Assembly: GCF_030732095.1 (NCBI RefSeq)
Contig: NZ_JAVAMQ010000009.1
Coordinates: forward strand, 1 to 64,000
Source of the DNA: Paracoccus spongiarum
GTDB lineage: Bacteria; Pseudomonadota; Alphaproteobacteria; Rhodobacterales; Rhodobacteraceae
Reading direction: 5' to 3'
Length of the DNA stretch: 64,000 bases
Shown: in pieces, positions 1 through 10,645 of the stretch
Numbering within the stretch: the stretch's first letter is position 1
Layout of the letters: each line of letters begins with the position of its first letter
Translations under genes and position numbers: made by a program
The notes under the pieces: model-generated
What the model was told of the DNA's origin: nothing
Databases searched by the model: none
Seen by the model: the letters and a program-made list of their open reading frames with translations, nothing else

Positions 1-55
1 GCGACTGCTCCACCAGCCGGATGATTTCAAGCCTTTCAGCGGCAGGGTATCTCAT
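1..55 (-). CDS. IS3-family transposase OrfB, N-terminal fragment
   Basis: Only the first 18 codons are present (starting MRYPAAERLEIIRLVEQS). This is the usual start of the DDE catalytic OrfB of one IS3 subgroup. The ATG at 53-55 overlaps the OrfA stop (ATGA), so translation would be coupled or use reinitiation. The catalytic DDE region lies beyond the window edge, so intactness cannot be judged. Confidence 0.75.
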   Translation of the reverse strand, partial: MRYPAAERLEIIRLVEQS

Positions 56-444
56 TCGTGGTCGCCCCCCAGCCCCGGTCGTGTTTTTTTGAGCAGACGG
101 TTTTCAAGGCTCAGATGGGCCAACAGTTCCTTCAGTGCCAAAGCCTCGGCACGCAGATCTTTCACCTCGCCTGTATTCGCCTGGCGGGCCGTATCACCGG
201 CCAGCCGCTTCTTGCCGGCCTCGAGGAATTCCTTCGACCAGCTGTAATACAGGCTTTGGGCGATCCCTTCCTTGCGGCACAGCTCGGCAAAGCTGTCTTC
301 GCCACGAAGGCCAGACAGCACGATTCGGATCTTCTCCTCGGAAGAATGCAATTTGCGCGTCGCGCGCCGGATATTCTTCACGACCTAATCGGCAGGGGCC
401 TTCGTCGTCACGGGTTTCGCTGACGCGGTCCTTCGGTTCTTCAT
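52..444 (-). pseudogene. IS3-family OrfA with an in-frame stop
   Basis: OrfA is the helix-turn-helix DNA-binding partner of the IS3 transposase. The open part runs from a GTG at 379-381 to the TGA at 52-54 (109 codons) and holds the typical HTH sequence (SSEEKIRIVLSGLRGE, then YYSWSKEFLEAGKKRLAGD). The natural start appears to be the ATG at 442-444. That frame runs 19 codons (MKNRRTASAKP onward) and hits an amber TAG at 385-387, after which the expected sequence VVKNIRRATRK continues. From memory, relatives read through this position. OrfA is therefore either nonsense-mutated or re-started at the GTG. Confidence 0.7.
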
Positions 445-539
445 CATCTTCAACTCCAGCCGGCGTAAAGATGAGCCGCAAACCCTCCGCTACGCAATCA
501 CGCCAGACTGTTCCATGGGCGCTGATGCCGTAAAGTCGC

Positions 540-830
540 GCCTCCCGTCCCGCTCCATGGCTCTAGCCTTCTTTCCAAAGAAGAGTTTGCCACAGCCATC
601 TCGCCCAATCCCGGCGTGGAACGCCTTGACCTGCGCATCGGCGATCGCGGGGTTCTTGCGGGACCCGCGCCCCAACATGCCCGACGCGCCGTCGAGCAGG
701 GCCGTTTCCCTGATGAATGATCGTTGGATGCATGCCGAACCGGCTCGCCACCTCGGCGGCGGCTTGCTCGCTCTCCAAGGCGTCCAGCGCGACCTTCGCC
801 TTGAATCCAGAGGCATGATATGTGCGTTTG
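540..830 (-). pseudogene. remnant of a second IS3-family OrfA, frameshifted
   Basis: Three reading frames must be joined to recover one OrfA-like protein. The first, at about 700-830, reads KRTYHASGFKAKVALDALES and continues with an HTH (AAAEVASRFGMHPT). The next frame gives ALLDGASGMLGRGSRKNPAI and DAQVKAFHAGIG. The last gives EMAVANSSLERRLEPW. That order matches the IS3 OrfA type ending in a leucine-zipper-like ELAVANDFL segment. At least two frameshifts make it dead. Its downstream end is cut near 500 by the neighbouring IS, which suggests nested insertion. Confidence 0.7.
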
Positions 831-1117
831 GAGCTGTCTGATCTTCGTCTCGTCGAGGATCAGCGGACTGCACCTTATCACTTGTGCCAAGGGGCGATCT
901 TGGGGGGGCAGCTTGGTGCTCTCGAACAACCGGACGACAGGATGCAGGACAAGACGGCTTCCGCAAGCTCCATGCCGAAACAGTTGCCGCTCAGCCTGCG
1001 ACGGGCGCCTGGCCTCTGTCCGTTGCGCCGGCACAACCCGACCGGGGGCATCGCGCCGCCGGCGAATTCTCCGGCAGGGCCCTCGTGTTGGTCGGGCAAT
1101 TCCGCCGGGCACAGCGA
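831..1117. other. intergenic stretch between IS debris and ftsH
   Basis: No supported gene is seen in this 287-base stretch. Open frames on both strands are short, low-complexity and unlike known proteins. It contains no clear U-tailed hairpin to end ftsH transcription. It may be further IS debris that has lost recognisable coding sequence. Confidence 0.4.
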
Positions 1118-3007
<1,890 letters not shown>

Positions 3008-3063
3008 GATGACTCCTCCGGCGGCATGCGGTTGTGCTGAAAATAGGGATTATCGCCGCAGGT

Positions 3064-4299
3064 TCAATGCGCCATCACCAGCCTGCGGAATTCTGCCGCG
3101 CCCCGGACCGGCCACAGCCGATGGCCGGCCGCGGATCGCAGCAGCGGGGCGGCGACCAGCCGCTGCCCCTCGCGGATCGCCGGGCTTGCGGCCGCCTCGT
3201 CCCGGGTCAGCCCCGCGCCGCGCCAGGGCTGCTGCGACAGGCCCTGCAGACCAAGCGCCGTGACCTGCTGGCCGGGGCGCAGACCCTCGACCTGCCAGCG
3301 GTTGTCCCAGACGGGGCCGGTGCTGGCCGGGGCGCGGGCCGCGGCGGCGGGTTCGCGCATGATCCGCAGCCGGTCGCCACTTGGCTCGATCAGCGCGCCG
3401 TCCAGCGTCACCCGGCTGCCGGCGGCCAGGGCCGCCAGCGCGTGCAGCACCGTCGCGCGGCGCGGCGGATAGTCGGCGCCGGTGATCCAGCGGCAGGCCG
3501 CGACCAGCAGGCGGCGCCGGATTTCCGAGGGGGCATCGCTGAACGGGCGGCGGGGCAGGATGATGCTGCCCTGCGCGACGATCGCGTCCTCGGCGGCGGC
3601 GGCTGCGAAATGCGACAGCGCGTCGCGGGCCTCGCCGATATGCGTCGCGGCACGGGCCAGCGCGGCGCTGTCGAGGCCGCATTCCGCGATGGCGCGGCGG
3701 ATGCGGATGCGTTCGAAATCGGCGTTCTCGTTGCTGGCGTCGTCGATCCAGCCGATCCCGCGGGCAGACAGCCAGTCGCGCAGTTCGGCCCTGCCGACCC
3801 CCAGCATCGGGCGCAGCCACTGAACGCCGAAGGCGTCGCGCCATTCCGCCATCGCGGCCAGCCCGTCGATGCCCGACCCGCGCGCCAGGCGCATCATCAG
3901 GGTTTCGGCCTGATCGTCGGCGGTATGGCCAAGCGCCACGGCCCGCAGGTCGTTGCGCTGCGCCCAGCCCGACAGCAGCCGCAGCCGCGCATCGCGGGCC
4001 GCGGCCATCAGGTTGCCGGCCTCGGTATCGCGCCGCCACAGCAGCGTGACATGCGGCAACTCCAGCGCCTTCGCGGCGCGGGCAACGCTGCGGGCCTCGT
4101 CGCCGCTGCCGGGGCGCAGGCCGTGATCCACGGTGGCCACCAGTACCCGCCGGCCGCGGGCCCAGTCGGCCAGCACATGCATCAGCGCGACCGAATCGCC
4201 GCCGCCCGAGACGGCGACCCCAAGCGCGGGCAGGTCGCCCGCCAGCCGGTCCAGCGCGGCGCGGATACGGGCGGCCGGGTCGGGCGCGGGGCGGTTCAC
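3064..4299 (-). CDS. tilS: tRNA(Ile)-lysidine synthetase TilS
   Basis: Modifies C34 of the CAU-anticodon tRNA-Ile to lysidine, using ATP and lysine; this is essential for decoding AUA. The N-type ATP pyrophosphatase loop SGGGDS is at 31-36, followed by the PP-loop fold. The C-terminal part is less conserved, as is usual. At 411 aa it is normal length for the family. It sits between the tol-pal genes and ftsH, 10 bp from cpoB, and is likely part of one long minus-strand transcription unit. Confidence 0.93.
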   Translation of the reverse strand: MNRPAPDPAARIRAALDRLAGDLPALGVAVSGGGDSVALMHVLADWARGRRVLVATVDHGLRPGSGDEARSVARAAKALELPHVTLLWRRDTEAGNLMAAARDARLRLLSGWAQRNDLRAVALGHTADDQAETLMMRLARGSGIDGLAAMAEWRDAFGVQWLRPMLGVGRAELRDWLSARGIGWIDDASNENADFERIRIRRAIAECGLDSAALARAATHIGEARDALSHFAAAAAEDAIVAQGSIILPRRPFSDAPSEIRRRLLVAACRWITGADYPPRRATVLHALAALAAGSRVTLDGALIEPSGDRLRIMREPAAAARAPASTGPVWDNRWQVEGLRPGQQVTALGLQGLSQQPWRGAGLTRDEAAASPAIREGQRLVAAPLLRSAAGHRLWPVRGAAEFRRLVMAH

Positions 4300-4309
4300 G
4301 GCAGCGCGG

Positions 4310-5254
4310 TCACTGATGCTCGGTCAGGTCGGCGGCGGCCTCGGGGTCCAGATCGCCGAAGTCGGCGCCCTCGGGCAGGGCAGCGTTGGGGGCCACGCCC
4401 TCCAGCTGCGCGCTGGCGCAGTCCATCACGGTCATGCGCCGCTCGGCCTCGGCGGCAGGTTCGCTGCCTGGAAAGCGCGCGGGAATTTCGGCGAGATAGA
4501 GGCAGGAGGCCATCGGATCGCCATCGGCCGCGATCACCCGCGCGATGCCCAGAAGGCTTTCCGCCGCGCGCGGCCCGTCCGGCGCGGCGGCAAATCCCTC
4601 AAGCCAGGCCGAAGCCGCGGCCTTGGGGTCACCCGCGCTGTCCAGTGCTGCGCCGCGCAGGAACAGCGCCTCGGCGGTCAGCGGCCCACCGGCATGGGTT
4701 TCGGCAACCGCGCCGAACATCTCGGCCGCGGTGCGGAAGTCGCCATTCGCCAGGGCCTCGCTGGCGCGGTCGAAATCCGCCTGTTCTCCGGCCGTGGTCG
4801 CCGCCGCGCCCGAGGGCCGCGCCGGCCGCGCCGAGGGTTGCACGGGGGAAAGCTGTGGCACGGTGCCGCCGCCTTGGGCCAGCCCGCCCAGATCGGGCGT
4901 GATCAGCGCGCCCAGATCGCAGGTTTCGTCCATCTCGCACAGCCGGAATTCGATGTCGCCGATGCGGCGGGTGCCATCCTCGACGATCCGGCCGACCCTG
5001 TTCTGCAACTGCTCGATCCGGTCGGTCAGCTGCATCAGCCGCGCCTCCATCGCGTTCATCCGGTCGATCGCGCCGTCGCCCCCGGCCGCCTGAAACCCGG
5101 CCGCGCCCGAGGCCACCAACTCGCCACGCAGCGACTGCAATTCGTCGCGCAGGCTGTAAAGTTCGGCCTTCAGGTCGGCCAGCGTGGGTTCCTGCGCGGC
5201 GACGGGCAGGGCCAGGAATCCGGCCAGCAGCAGCGCCGCCAGACGACGTGCCAT
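4310..5254 (-). CDS. cpoB: Tol-Pal system TPR protein CpoB (YbgF)
   Basis: A periplasmic protein that links the Tol-Pal machine with PBP1B/LpoB during septal peptidoglycan synthesis and outer-membrane constriction. A signal peptide spans residues 1-20 (cleavage after PVAA). A coiled-coil trimerisation region follows (about 25-110), then a low-complexity linker, then tetratricopeptide repeats in the last 150 residues. The start was set at ATG 5254 because it follows directly on the pal stop (TGATG overlap) and begins the signal peptide; an upstream extension of the frame is not protein-like. Length 314 aa. Confidence 0.88.
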   Translation of the reverse strand: MARRLAALLLAGFLALPVAAQEPTLADLKAELYSLRDELQSLRGELVASGAAGFQAAGGDGAIDRMNAMEARLMQLTDRIEQLQNRVGRIVEDGTRRIGDIEFRLCEMDETCDLGALITPDLGGLAQGGGTVPQLSPVQPSARPARPSGAAATTAGEQADFDRASEALANGDFRTAAEMFGAVAETHAGGPLTAEALFLRGAALDSAGDPKAAASAWLEGFAAAPDGPRAAESLLGIARVIAADGDPMASCLYLAEIPARFPGSEPAAEAERRMTVMDCASAQLEGVAPNAALPEGADFGDLDPEAAADLTEHQ

Positions 5255-5790
5255 CACGATCCGGCCCCGCTGTCGCTGACCACGGTAACCACCCGCCGGT
5301 TCTGGGCATAGCAGGCCTCGTCCGAGCAGGTCTCGGCCGGGCGTTCCTTCCCGAAGCTGAGCGTGCGGATGCGGCCGGCCGCGACTCCCTGCGCAATCAG
5401 GTATTCCTGCACCGCACCGGCGCGGCGGGCGCCAAGAGCCAGATTGTATTCGCGGGTCCCTGTCTCTTCCGCATGGCCCTGCAGGACGGCCGAGAAGTTC
5501 TGGTGGCGGTTCAGCCATTCGGCCTGCCGCGCCAGGATGGCCCGCGCGTCCGCGCCCAGCGTGGCTTGTTCGGCGCCGAACAGCACCGTATCGCCGACCT
5601 GCGTGCTGAAATACTGCGCGGTCGCCTCGGCGCCCAGGGTGCCCCCCGCAAGATCGCCCTGATACAGCGCCCCGGCCCCGGTGTTGGCGTAGGGATCGAC
5701 CACCTGCGGCGCGGTCGGCGCAGGCGGTTGGGCGCAGGCGGCCAGGGCCAGCAGGCAGGCGGCGGAAACGGGCTTCATCCAGGCAGTCAT
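5254..5790 (-). CDS. pal: peptidoglycan-associated lipoprotein Pal
   Basis: Outer-membrane lipoprotein that binds peptidoglycan through an OmpA-like domain and interacts with TolB and TolA. The start at 5790 has an AAGGA site 8 nt upstream; a second ATG is at 5778. The lipobox LAAC places the lipidated cysteine at residue 19. The OmpA domain covers the C-terminal 110 residues, with the NxxLGxxRA-type motif seen as YNLALGARRAGAVQEYL. Its TGA overlaps the cpoB ATG. Confidence 0.93.
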   Translation of the reverse strand: MTAWMKPVSAACLLALAACAQPPAPTAPQVVDPYANTGAGALYQGDLAGGTLGAEATAQYFSTQVGDTVLFGAEQATLGADARAILARQAEWLNRHQNFSAVLQGHAEETGTREYNLALGARRAGAVQEYLIAQGVAAGRIRTLSFGKERPAETCSDEACYAQNRRVVTVVSDSGAGS

Positions 5791-5828
5791 CGCGGCATCC
5801 TTCGGGCGATTCTCGCTTCGGGCGATCC

Positions 5829-7148
5829 TTACGGCATCAACGGTCCCCAAGAGGGGTCCGATGCGGCAAAGTCAAGGTCAAGGGGCCGCATGTTGCGGCC
5901 GGTGATATCGACGGAGTGCAGCTTGGGCTGACCATTTCCGCCCGGAGCGACGCGGGTGAACATCACCACGCGGCCATTGGGCGCCCAGGTCGGACCCTCG
6001 TCAAGGAAAGATTCGGTCAAGTTCTTCTCATCCGATCCGTCGACCCGCATCACCCCGATGTGAAAGCGTTCGCCAAGCTGCCTGGTATAGGCGATCAGGT
6101 CGCCCTTGGGCGACCAGGCCGGCGCGCCATAGCGTCCCTCGCCAAAGCTGATGCGCGCCGGCTCGCCACCGTCGAGGCCGACCACATACAGTTGGGGCGT
6201 GCCCGAGCGGTCGGATTCGAAGACAATGCGCTGGCCGTCCGGGCTGAAGCTGGGCGACGTCTCGATCGAGGGGCTGTCGGTCAGCGGCCGCTGCGCGCCG
6301 GTGGCCGAATCCATCAGCCAGATGTCGGTATCGCCGCCCTTTTCCAGCGAATAGGCAATCCAGCGGCCATCCGGCGAATAGCGCGGCGCAAAGGCCATGC
6401 TGTCGCCTCCCTGGGTCAGCGGCCGCGAGGTCACGCTGGCCACGTCCATCACCCGGATCTGCGGAAAGCCGCTGTCAAAGCTGGTATACAGCAGTGACTT
6501 GCCGTCCGGCGAGAAATAGGGCGCCAGCACCAGAGACGCGCTGTCGGTCATCCACAGGATGTTGGCGCCGTCGTAATCCATCACGCCGATCCGCTTGATC
6601 CGGGCGCTTTTGGGGCCGGTTTCCTGCACGAAGGCGACCCGGCTGTCGAAATAGGGGGTCTCGCCGGTCAGGCGGGCATAGATCTGGTCGGCGATCTTGT
6701 GCGCCGCGCGCCGCCAGTCCGCGGCGCGGGCGTCAAACTGCATCCCGTCGCCCTGAGGCTGCCCCGCGAACACGTCGAACAGCCGGAACTTGACGCTGAT
6801 CTGCTCGCCCGCGCCGGTAACCTCGGCCGCCACCAGTGCCTGCGCGTTGATCGCGCGCCAGTCGTCATAGGCGACCGCGGCGTCGAAGCTGTCGGGCCGC
6901 GCGATCATCGCCTCGGACGGGATCTCGCGGAAGAGCCCGGTTCCGGTCAGATCGTCGGCCACGACCTGCCGGATGCGTCCGGCGATCTCGGCGTCCCCGT
7001 GGAAGGCGGGAATGGCAATCGACATCGGCTCGACCACCCCGTCGGTGATCTCGATGCGCAGCGGCGCATCCTGCGCCTGTGCGCGCGGCGCGGCCAGCGG
7101 CAGGGCGGTCAGGCCAAGGGCAAGGGCGATCGTCAGGTGGCGGAGCAT
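5829..7148 (-). CDS. tolB: Tol-Pal system beta-propeller protein TolB
   Basis: Periplasmic protein (439 aa) that binds Pal and is displaced by TolA, coupling energy to outer-membrane constriction. A signal peptide ends at AQA about residue 24. The N-terminal TolB domain is followed by a six-bladed propeller with PD40 repeats (FSPDGKSLLYTS, YSPDGRWIAYS, FSPDGQRIVFES, WSPKGDLIAYT, WAPNGRVVMFT). The start at ATG 7148 was preferred over longer frames because it opens the signal peptide. pal follows after 38 bp. Confidence 0.95.
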   Translation of the reverse strand: MLRHLTIALALGLTALPLAAPRAQAQDAPLRIEITDGVVEPMSIAIPAFHGDAEIAGRIRQVVADDLTGTGLFREIPSEAMIARPDSFDAAVAYDDWRAINAQALVAAEVTGAGEQISVKFRLFDVFAGQPQGDGMQFDARAADWRRAAHKIADQIYARLTGETPYFDSRVAFVQETGPKSARIKRIGVMDYDGANILWMTDSASLVLAPYFSPDGKSLLYTSFDSGFPQIRVMDVASVTSRPLTQGGDSMAFAPRYSPDGRWIAYSLEKGGDTDIWLMDSATGAQRPLTDSPSIETSPSFSPDGQRIVFESDRSGTPQLYVVGLDGGEPARISFGEGRYGAPAWSPKGDLIAYTRQLGERFHIGVMRVDGSDEKNLTESFLDEGPTWAPNGRVVMFTRVAPGGNGQPKLHSVDITGRNMRPLDLDFAASDPSWGPLMP

Positions 7149-7209
7149 GAGGTCCTCTCTAGCCGGAATGGCGGCAGGTCGAAAGCCGAAGCTGCGGGCG
7201 GTGCGGCGC

Positions 7210-8943
7210 TCATTCGAAGCCGATCCCGTCGGGGCGGAAATCGACGATGACCTGGCGCCACCGGCCATATTTCCCGGCAGGCAGCGGATAGCCGTCGCGA
7301 CCGCACATGATGATCGCGCGGCGGGCGACCTCGAACGCGTTCTGGGCGGCCGCCTGCGATCCGCCGCGCTGGTCGACCAGTCGCAGGCTGGCCGGGTCGG
7401 GCCGGCCGTCGGGCGTCAGGCGGAACTCGATCGACACGTCCATCCGGGCAGCCTCCAGCGACAGCGCGCCGATGTTCCAGCAGTCCCGGATCGCCATGCG
7501 GAAGCCCTCGCGCTCGGCCAGCGACAGGGGCTGGCCCAGCGGTGCCTCGCCGTTCGCCTGCGGGTCTGCCGCGCTGCTCTGGTCGGCATCGGGCAAAGGC
7601 ACGGGGGTGATCGGGCTGGGCGCCAGTTGCAGCGGGTCGGGCGCCGGCTGCGGCTCGGCACTTGCCGCCTCGCCCTCGCTCAGCGCCCCCGCAAGGGCGG
7701 CGGCCAGCGGATCCTGCGCCGCCGATGCGCCGTCGCCGCCCTCGATGCGCTGGCGGCTATCGCCGCCCGTCGCGGCGCTGGCGGCGGGCGACGCGCCACC
7801 AGCCTGTTCCTGCTGCGCCTCGCGCAGGGCGTCCTCGAGGGCCTGGCGGTCGGCCGCCGCGGCTTCCTCGGCCCGGCGCTGCGCCTCGGCCTCCGCGGCG
7901 GCGCGCTCGGCCGCCTGCCGCTGCTGTTCGGCGCGTTCGGCCTCGACCCGCTCGGCCTCGACCCGCTCGGCCTCCATGCGTTCCGCCTCGAGACGCTCGG
8001 CTTGGGCACGCGCCGCCTCCGCACGCTCGGCTTCGGCACGGTCTGCCTCTTCGGCGCGGCGCCGGTCCTCGGCCACCCGCTCGGCGGCGGCACGGCGTTC
8101 ATCCTCGGCTGCGGCTGCGGCTGCCGCCTCGGCGGCGCGGCGTTGCTCTGCCTCGGCGGCTTCGGCCTGACGCTGTTCCTGCTGTCGCCGCGCGGCTGCC
8201 TCGGCCTCGGAGCGGGCGGCAGCAGCCTGTGCCTCGGCGGCTGCCGCGGCCTCGGCCTGTGCAGCCTCTGCCGCCGCGCGCGCAGCCTGTTCCGCGGCCT
8301 CGCGCTCGGCCTGTTGCGCGGCCTGTCGTGCCGCCAGCCGCGCGGCGCGGGCCGCCACCAGCCCCTCGGGGCGTTCGACCGGCCTGGCCGCGCGTTGCAG
8401 AGCTAGGGCCGAGGCCGGAGCGACCGGCTGGGCGGACTGGTCCTGCACCGGGGCCGCCGGCACGTCCGGGCGGGCGGGCACCGAGGGCGCCGCCGTCGCG
8501 GCCGGGGCGGCCGGCTCGGCCTCGACCGGCTGGGGTGCGGCGGGGGCGTCTGGCAGGGCGCTGGCCACGCTGACCGGCTCTTGCGGCGCGAAATCGCTGA
8601 GATCGGGCTGCGGTTCGGCCTCGGCCGGGGCGGCCAGCTCTTGTGCGGGGTCGGCGGCATCCGGGGCGCTGGCCGCGGCGGGGGCAGCGCCCGCCGCCTC
8701 GCCCGTGGCCGGTTCGCGCAGGTCGGGCAGGCTGGTCGCCTCGCCGCCGACCGGGCCGGCGCCGCGCGAGGCAGCGGCATAGGCCTCGAATTCGGCGCCG
8801 CTCATCGTGGCGACCTCGGTCATCCGCACGGGGGTCGAGGGCTGGGGGCGAAACAGCACGCCGCCCAACAGCGCCCAGAGGATCAGCGCCAGATGCGCCA
8901 CCCCCGAGACCCAGTAGCCGATGCGCCCTTCGCGGCCCTGCAT
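7210..8943 (-). CDS. tolA: TolA-like cell envelope protein with very long coiled coil
   Basis: Inner-membrane protein that spans the periplasm and transmits the TolQR proton-motive signal to TolB/Pal. One transmembrane helix is near residues 10-31. A proline/alanine-rich region follows, then an unusually long Ala/Glu/Arg coil (about 180-410) with repeated AERxEAER units. The C-terminal domain (about 480-577) contains the CWNIG motif and IEFRLTPDGRPD, typical of alphaproteobacterial TolA domain III. At 577 aa it is longer than the 421 aa of E. coli TolA. Imperfect repeats in the coil region (DNA about 7840-8340) make length variation among strains likely. Confidence 0.88.
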   Translation of the reverse strand: MQGREGRIGYWVSGVAHLALILWALLGGVLFRPQPSTPVRMTEVATMSGAEFEAYAAASRGAGPVGGEATSLPDLREPATGEAAGAAPAAASAPDAADPAQELAAPAEAEPQPDLSDFAPQEPVSVASALPDAPAAPQPVEAEPAAPAATAAPSVPARPDVPAAPVQDQSAQPVAPASALALQRAARPVERPEGLVAARAARLAARQAAQQAEREAAEQAARAAAEAAQAEAAAAAEAQAAAARSEAEAAARRQQEQRQAEAAEAEQRRAAEAAAAAAAEDERRAAAERVAEDRRRAEEADRAEAERAEAARAQAERLEAERMEAERVEAERVEAERAEQQRQAAERAAAEAEAQRRAEEAAAADRQALEDALREAQQEQAGGASPAASAATGGDSRQRIEGGDGASAAQDPLAAALAGALSEGEAASAEPQPAPDPLQLAPSPITPVPLPDADQSSAADPQANGEAPLGQPLSLAEREGFRMAIRDCWNIGALSLEAARMDVSIEFRLTPDGRPDPASLRLVDQRGGSQAAAQNAFEVARRAIIMCGRDGYPLPAGKYGRWRQVIVDFRPDGIGFE

Positions 8944-8946
8944 GGA

Positions 8947-9399
8947 TCAGCCATCCATGCGCGGTCCACCGGTATCGGTGACCAGCACGATATTGGTGTA
9001 TCCGGCGGCGTTCAGCGCCCCCATCACCTGAACCACGCGCGCATAGGGAATGGTGCCGTCGGCGCGCAGGAAGATGCGGTCGGTCTGGCGTTCCTGCAGC
9101 ACGGCGCGCAGCCTGCCCACCACCTCGTCATCGCCGACCGGCTCGTTCATCAGTTGCACGCTGCCCTCGGCCGGGATCGAGATCACCAGCGGCTCCTCGG
9201 GCTCGCTGGGGACCGCCGTCGCGGCGGTGCGCGGCAGGTTCAGCGGTACGCCGGCGGTCATCAGCGGCGCCGCGACCATGAAGATCACCAGCAACACCAG
9301 CATCACATCGACGAAGGGCGTGACGTTGATCTCGGACATGGGCGCGTTGCGCCGGCGCCCGCGCCCCTTGCGACTGACGCGCTTGACGACATCCGCCAT
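8947..9399 (-). CDS. tolR: Tol-Pal proton channel subunit TolR
   Basis: ExbD/TolR-family inner-membrane protein (150 aa). One transmembrane helix at about 25-47 carries the proton-conducting aspartate D31 (VTPFVDVML). The periplasmic domain ends IVLVTDTGG. It lies 5 bp after tolQ and 3 bp before tolA, so the three are tightly coupled in one operon. Confidence 0.95.
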   Translation of the reverse strand: MADVVKRVSRKGRGRRRNAPMSEINVTPFVDVMLVLLVIFMVAAPLMTAGVPLNLPRTAATAVPSEPEEPLVISIPAEGSVQLMNEPVGDDEVVGRLRAVLQERQTDRIFLRADGTIPYARVVQVMGALNAAGYTNIVLVTDTGGPRMDG

Positions 9400-9404
9400 C
9401 GGCC

Positions 9405-10100
9405 TCAGGCCTCGCCGTCAAGCTGGCGCGACAGCAGGGTCGAGAATTCGTCCGCGAAGGCCTCCCAGTTGCCGACCACGCGCTCGGCGTCGCCCGACAG
9501 CTTGTTGTAGAACACCACCGCCGGGATCGCCGCAAGAAGCCCGAGGGCGGTGGCCAGGAGCGCCTCGGCGATGCCCGGCGCGACCACGGCGAGGCTGGTG
9601 TTCTGCGACATCGCGATGCCCTCGAAGGCGGTCTTGATGCCCCAGACCGTTCCAAACAGCCCGATGAAGGGCGCGGTCGAGCCGACCGTGGCGAGGAAGG
9701 ACAGGCCGCGGAACAGCCGCGTCTCCTCGCGCTGGATGGCGACGTTCATCGCCCGGTCGATGCGCTGCGTTCCGCCGGGGATCAGCCCGCCATCGTCGCG
9801 GTGGCTGCGCCGCCACTCGGTCATCCCGGCCGCAAAGATGCGTTCGGATGCCCCCGAGGGCCGGTCGCCGAGCCGGTCGTAGAGATCGTCCAGCGGTTCG
9901 CCGGACCAGAACGAGCCGTCAAACCGCGCCGCCTCGCGCCGGGCGGCCGCAAAGGTCAGGATTTTCTGGACGATGATCGCCCAGCCCCAGAACGAGGCGA
10001 TCACCAGCAGGATCATCACGATCTTGACGGTCAGCGAGGCGCGGGCGAACAGCGCCACCAGCGAGAAATCGAGGGCCTGGGCGGCCTGAATGGGGTCCAT
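9405..10100 (-). CDS. tolQ: Tol-Pal proton channel subunit TolQ
   Basis: MotA/TolQ/ExbB-family channel protein (231 aa from the chosen start) with three transmembrane helices, the last two bearing the family pattern TVGSTAPFIGLFGTVWGI and GIAEALLATALGLLAAIPA. ATG 10100 was chosen because a GAGG lies 8 nt upstream; an in-frame GTG at 10106 is too close to it. It is the first gene of tolQRAB-pal-cpoB. Confidence 0.95.
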   Translation of the reverse strand: MDPIQAAQALDFSLVALFARASLTVKIVMILLVIASFWGWAIIVQKILTFAAARREAARFDGSFWSGEPLDDLYDRLGDRPSGASERIFAAGMTEWRRSHRDDGGLIPGGTQRIDRAMNVAIQREETRLFRGLSFLATVGSTAPFIGLFGTVWGIKTAFEGIAMSQNTSLAVVAPGIAEALLATALGLLAAIPAVVFYNKLSGDAERVVGNWEAFADEFSTLLSRQLDGEA

Positions 10101-10188
10101 GGTCACTGCCTCATCGTCACGGGCCGTTTCGCGGGCCTTCTAGCCCTTAACTAGCAGGGGTTTCATCCCCCGCCGCAACACAATGCCG

Positions 10189-10635
10189 TCACATATCCGC
10201 GCGCGGCCGGTCCGTCGAGCCTGTCTCCCGCCCGCCGGGGGGCGCGCGGTGCAGCGCAGCCGCCAGATCCGGGGGCAGGCGGGTCGGCCGGCCCTGCGCG
10301 TCGAGGCAGGCGATGGTCACCCGCGCGGCGAACAGCGTCTCGGTCCCGCGCAGCACCGACTGGGACAGGATGACCCGCGCCGGGCGTGCCTCGGCCAGGT
10401 CGGTCGTCACCGTCAGCAGGTCGTCGAAGCGCGCCGGGCGCAGATAGTCGGCCTCGACGCGGCGCACGGCGAAGACCTGCCCGCCCTCGGCCTTCATCGC
10501 CGCCTGATCGACGCCCAGATCGCGCAGCCATTCCGAGCGGGCGCGCTCGATGAATTTCAGATAGTTCGCGTAGTAGACGATGCCGGCAAGGTCGGTATCC
10601 TCGTAATAGACGCGCAACGCGAAGCGGTGGGGCAT
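10189..10635 (-). CDS. ybgC: acyl-CoA thioesterase YbgC
   Basis: Hot-dog fold thioesterase of the Tol-Pal cluster. The signature YYEDTDLAGIVYYANYLKFIERAR contains the catalytic aspartate (D12 region). At 148 aa the length is typical. The start at 10635 (MPHRFALRVYYEDTD) leaves 10 bp to the preceding gene. It heads the tol genes as in many proteobacteria; the substrate here is unknown. Confidence 0.92.
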   Translation of the reverse strand: MPHRFALRVYYEDTDLAGIVYYANYLKFIERARSEWLRDLGVDQAAMKAEGGQVFAVRRVEADYLRPARFDDLLTVTTDLAEARPARVILSQSVLRGTETLFAARVTIACLDAQGRPTRLPPDLAAALHRAPPGGRETGSTDRPRADM

Positions 10636-10645
10636 GGCGGGCCTT

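Larger units (their letters stand above)
1..500 (-). mobile_element. IS3-family insertion sequence, upstream part
   Basis: This is the 5-prime part of an IS3-type element read on the minus strand: an OrfA frame followed by the start of an OrfB frame joined by an ATGA overlap at 52-55. The rest lies outside the window. The outer boundary near 500 is a guess: the minus strand reads TGATTGCGTAGC at 489-500, which would suit an IS3 terminal repeat, but the other terminus cannot be seen. It appears to interrupt an older IS3 remnant at about 500-830. Confidence 0.75.
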
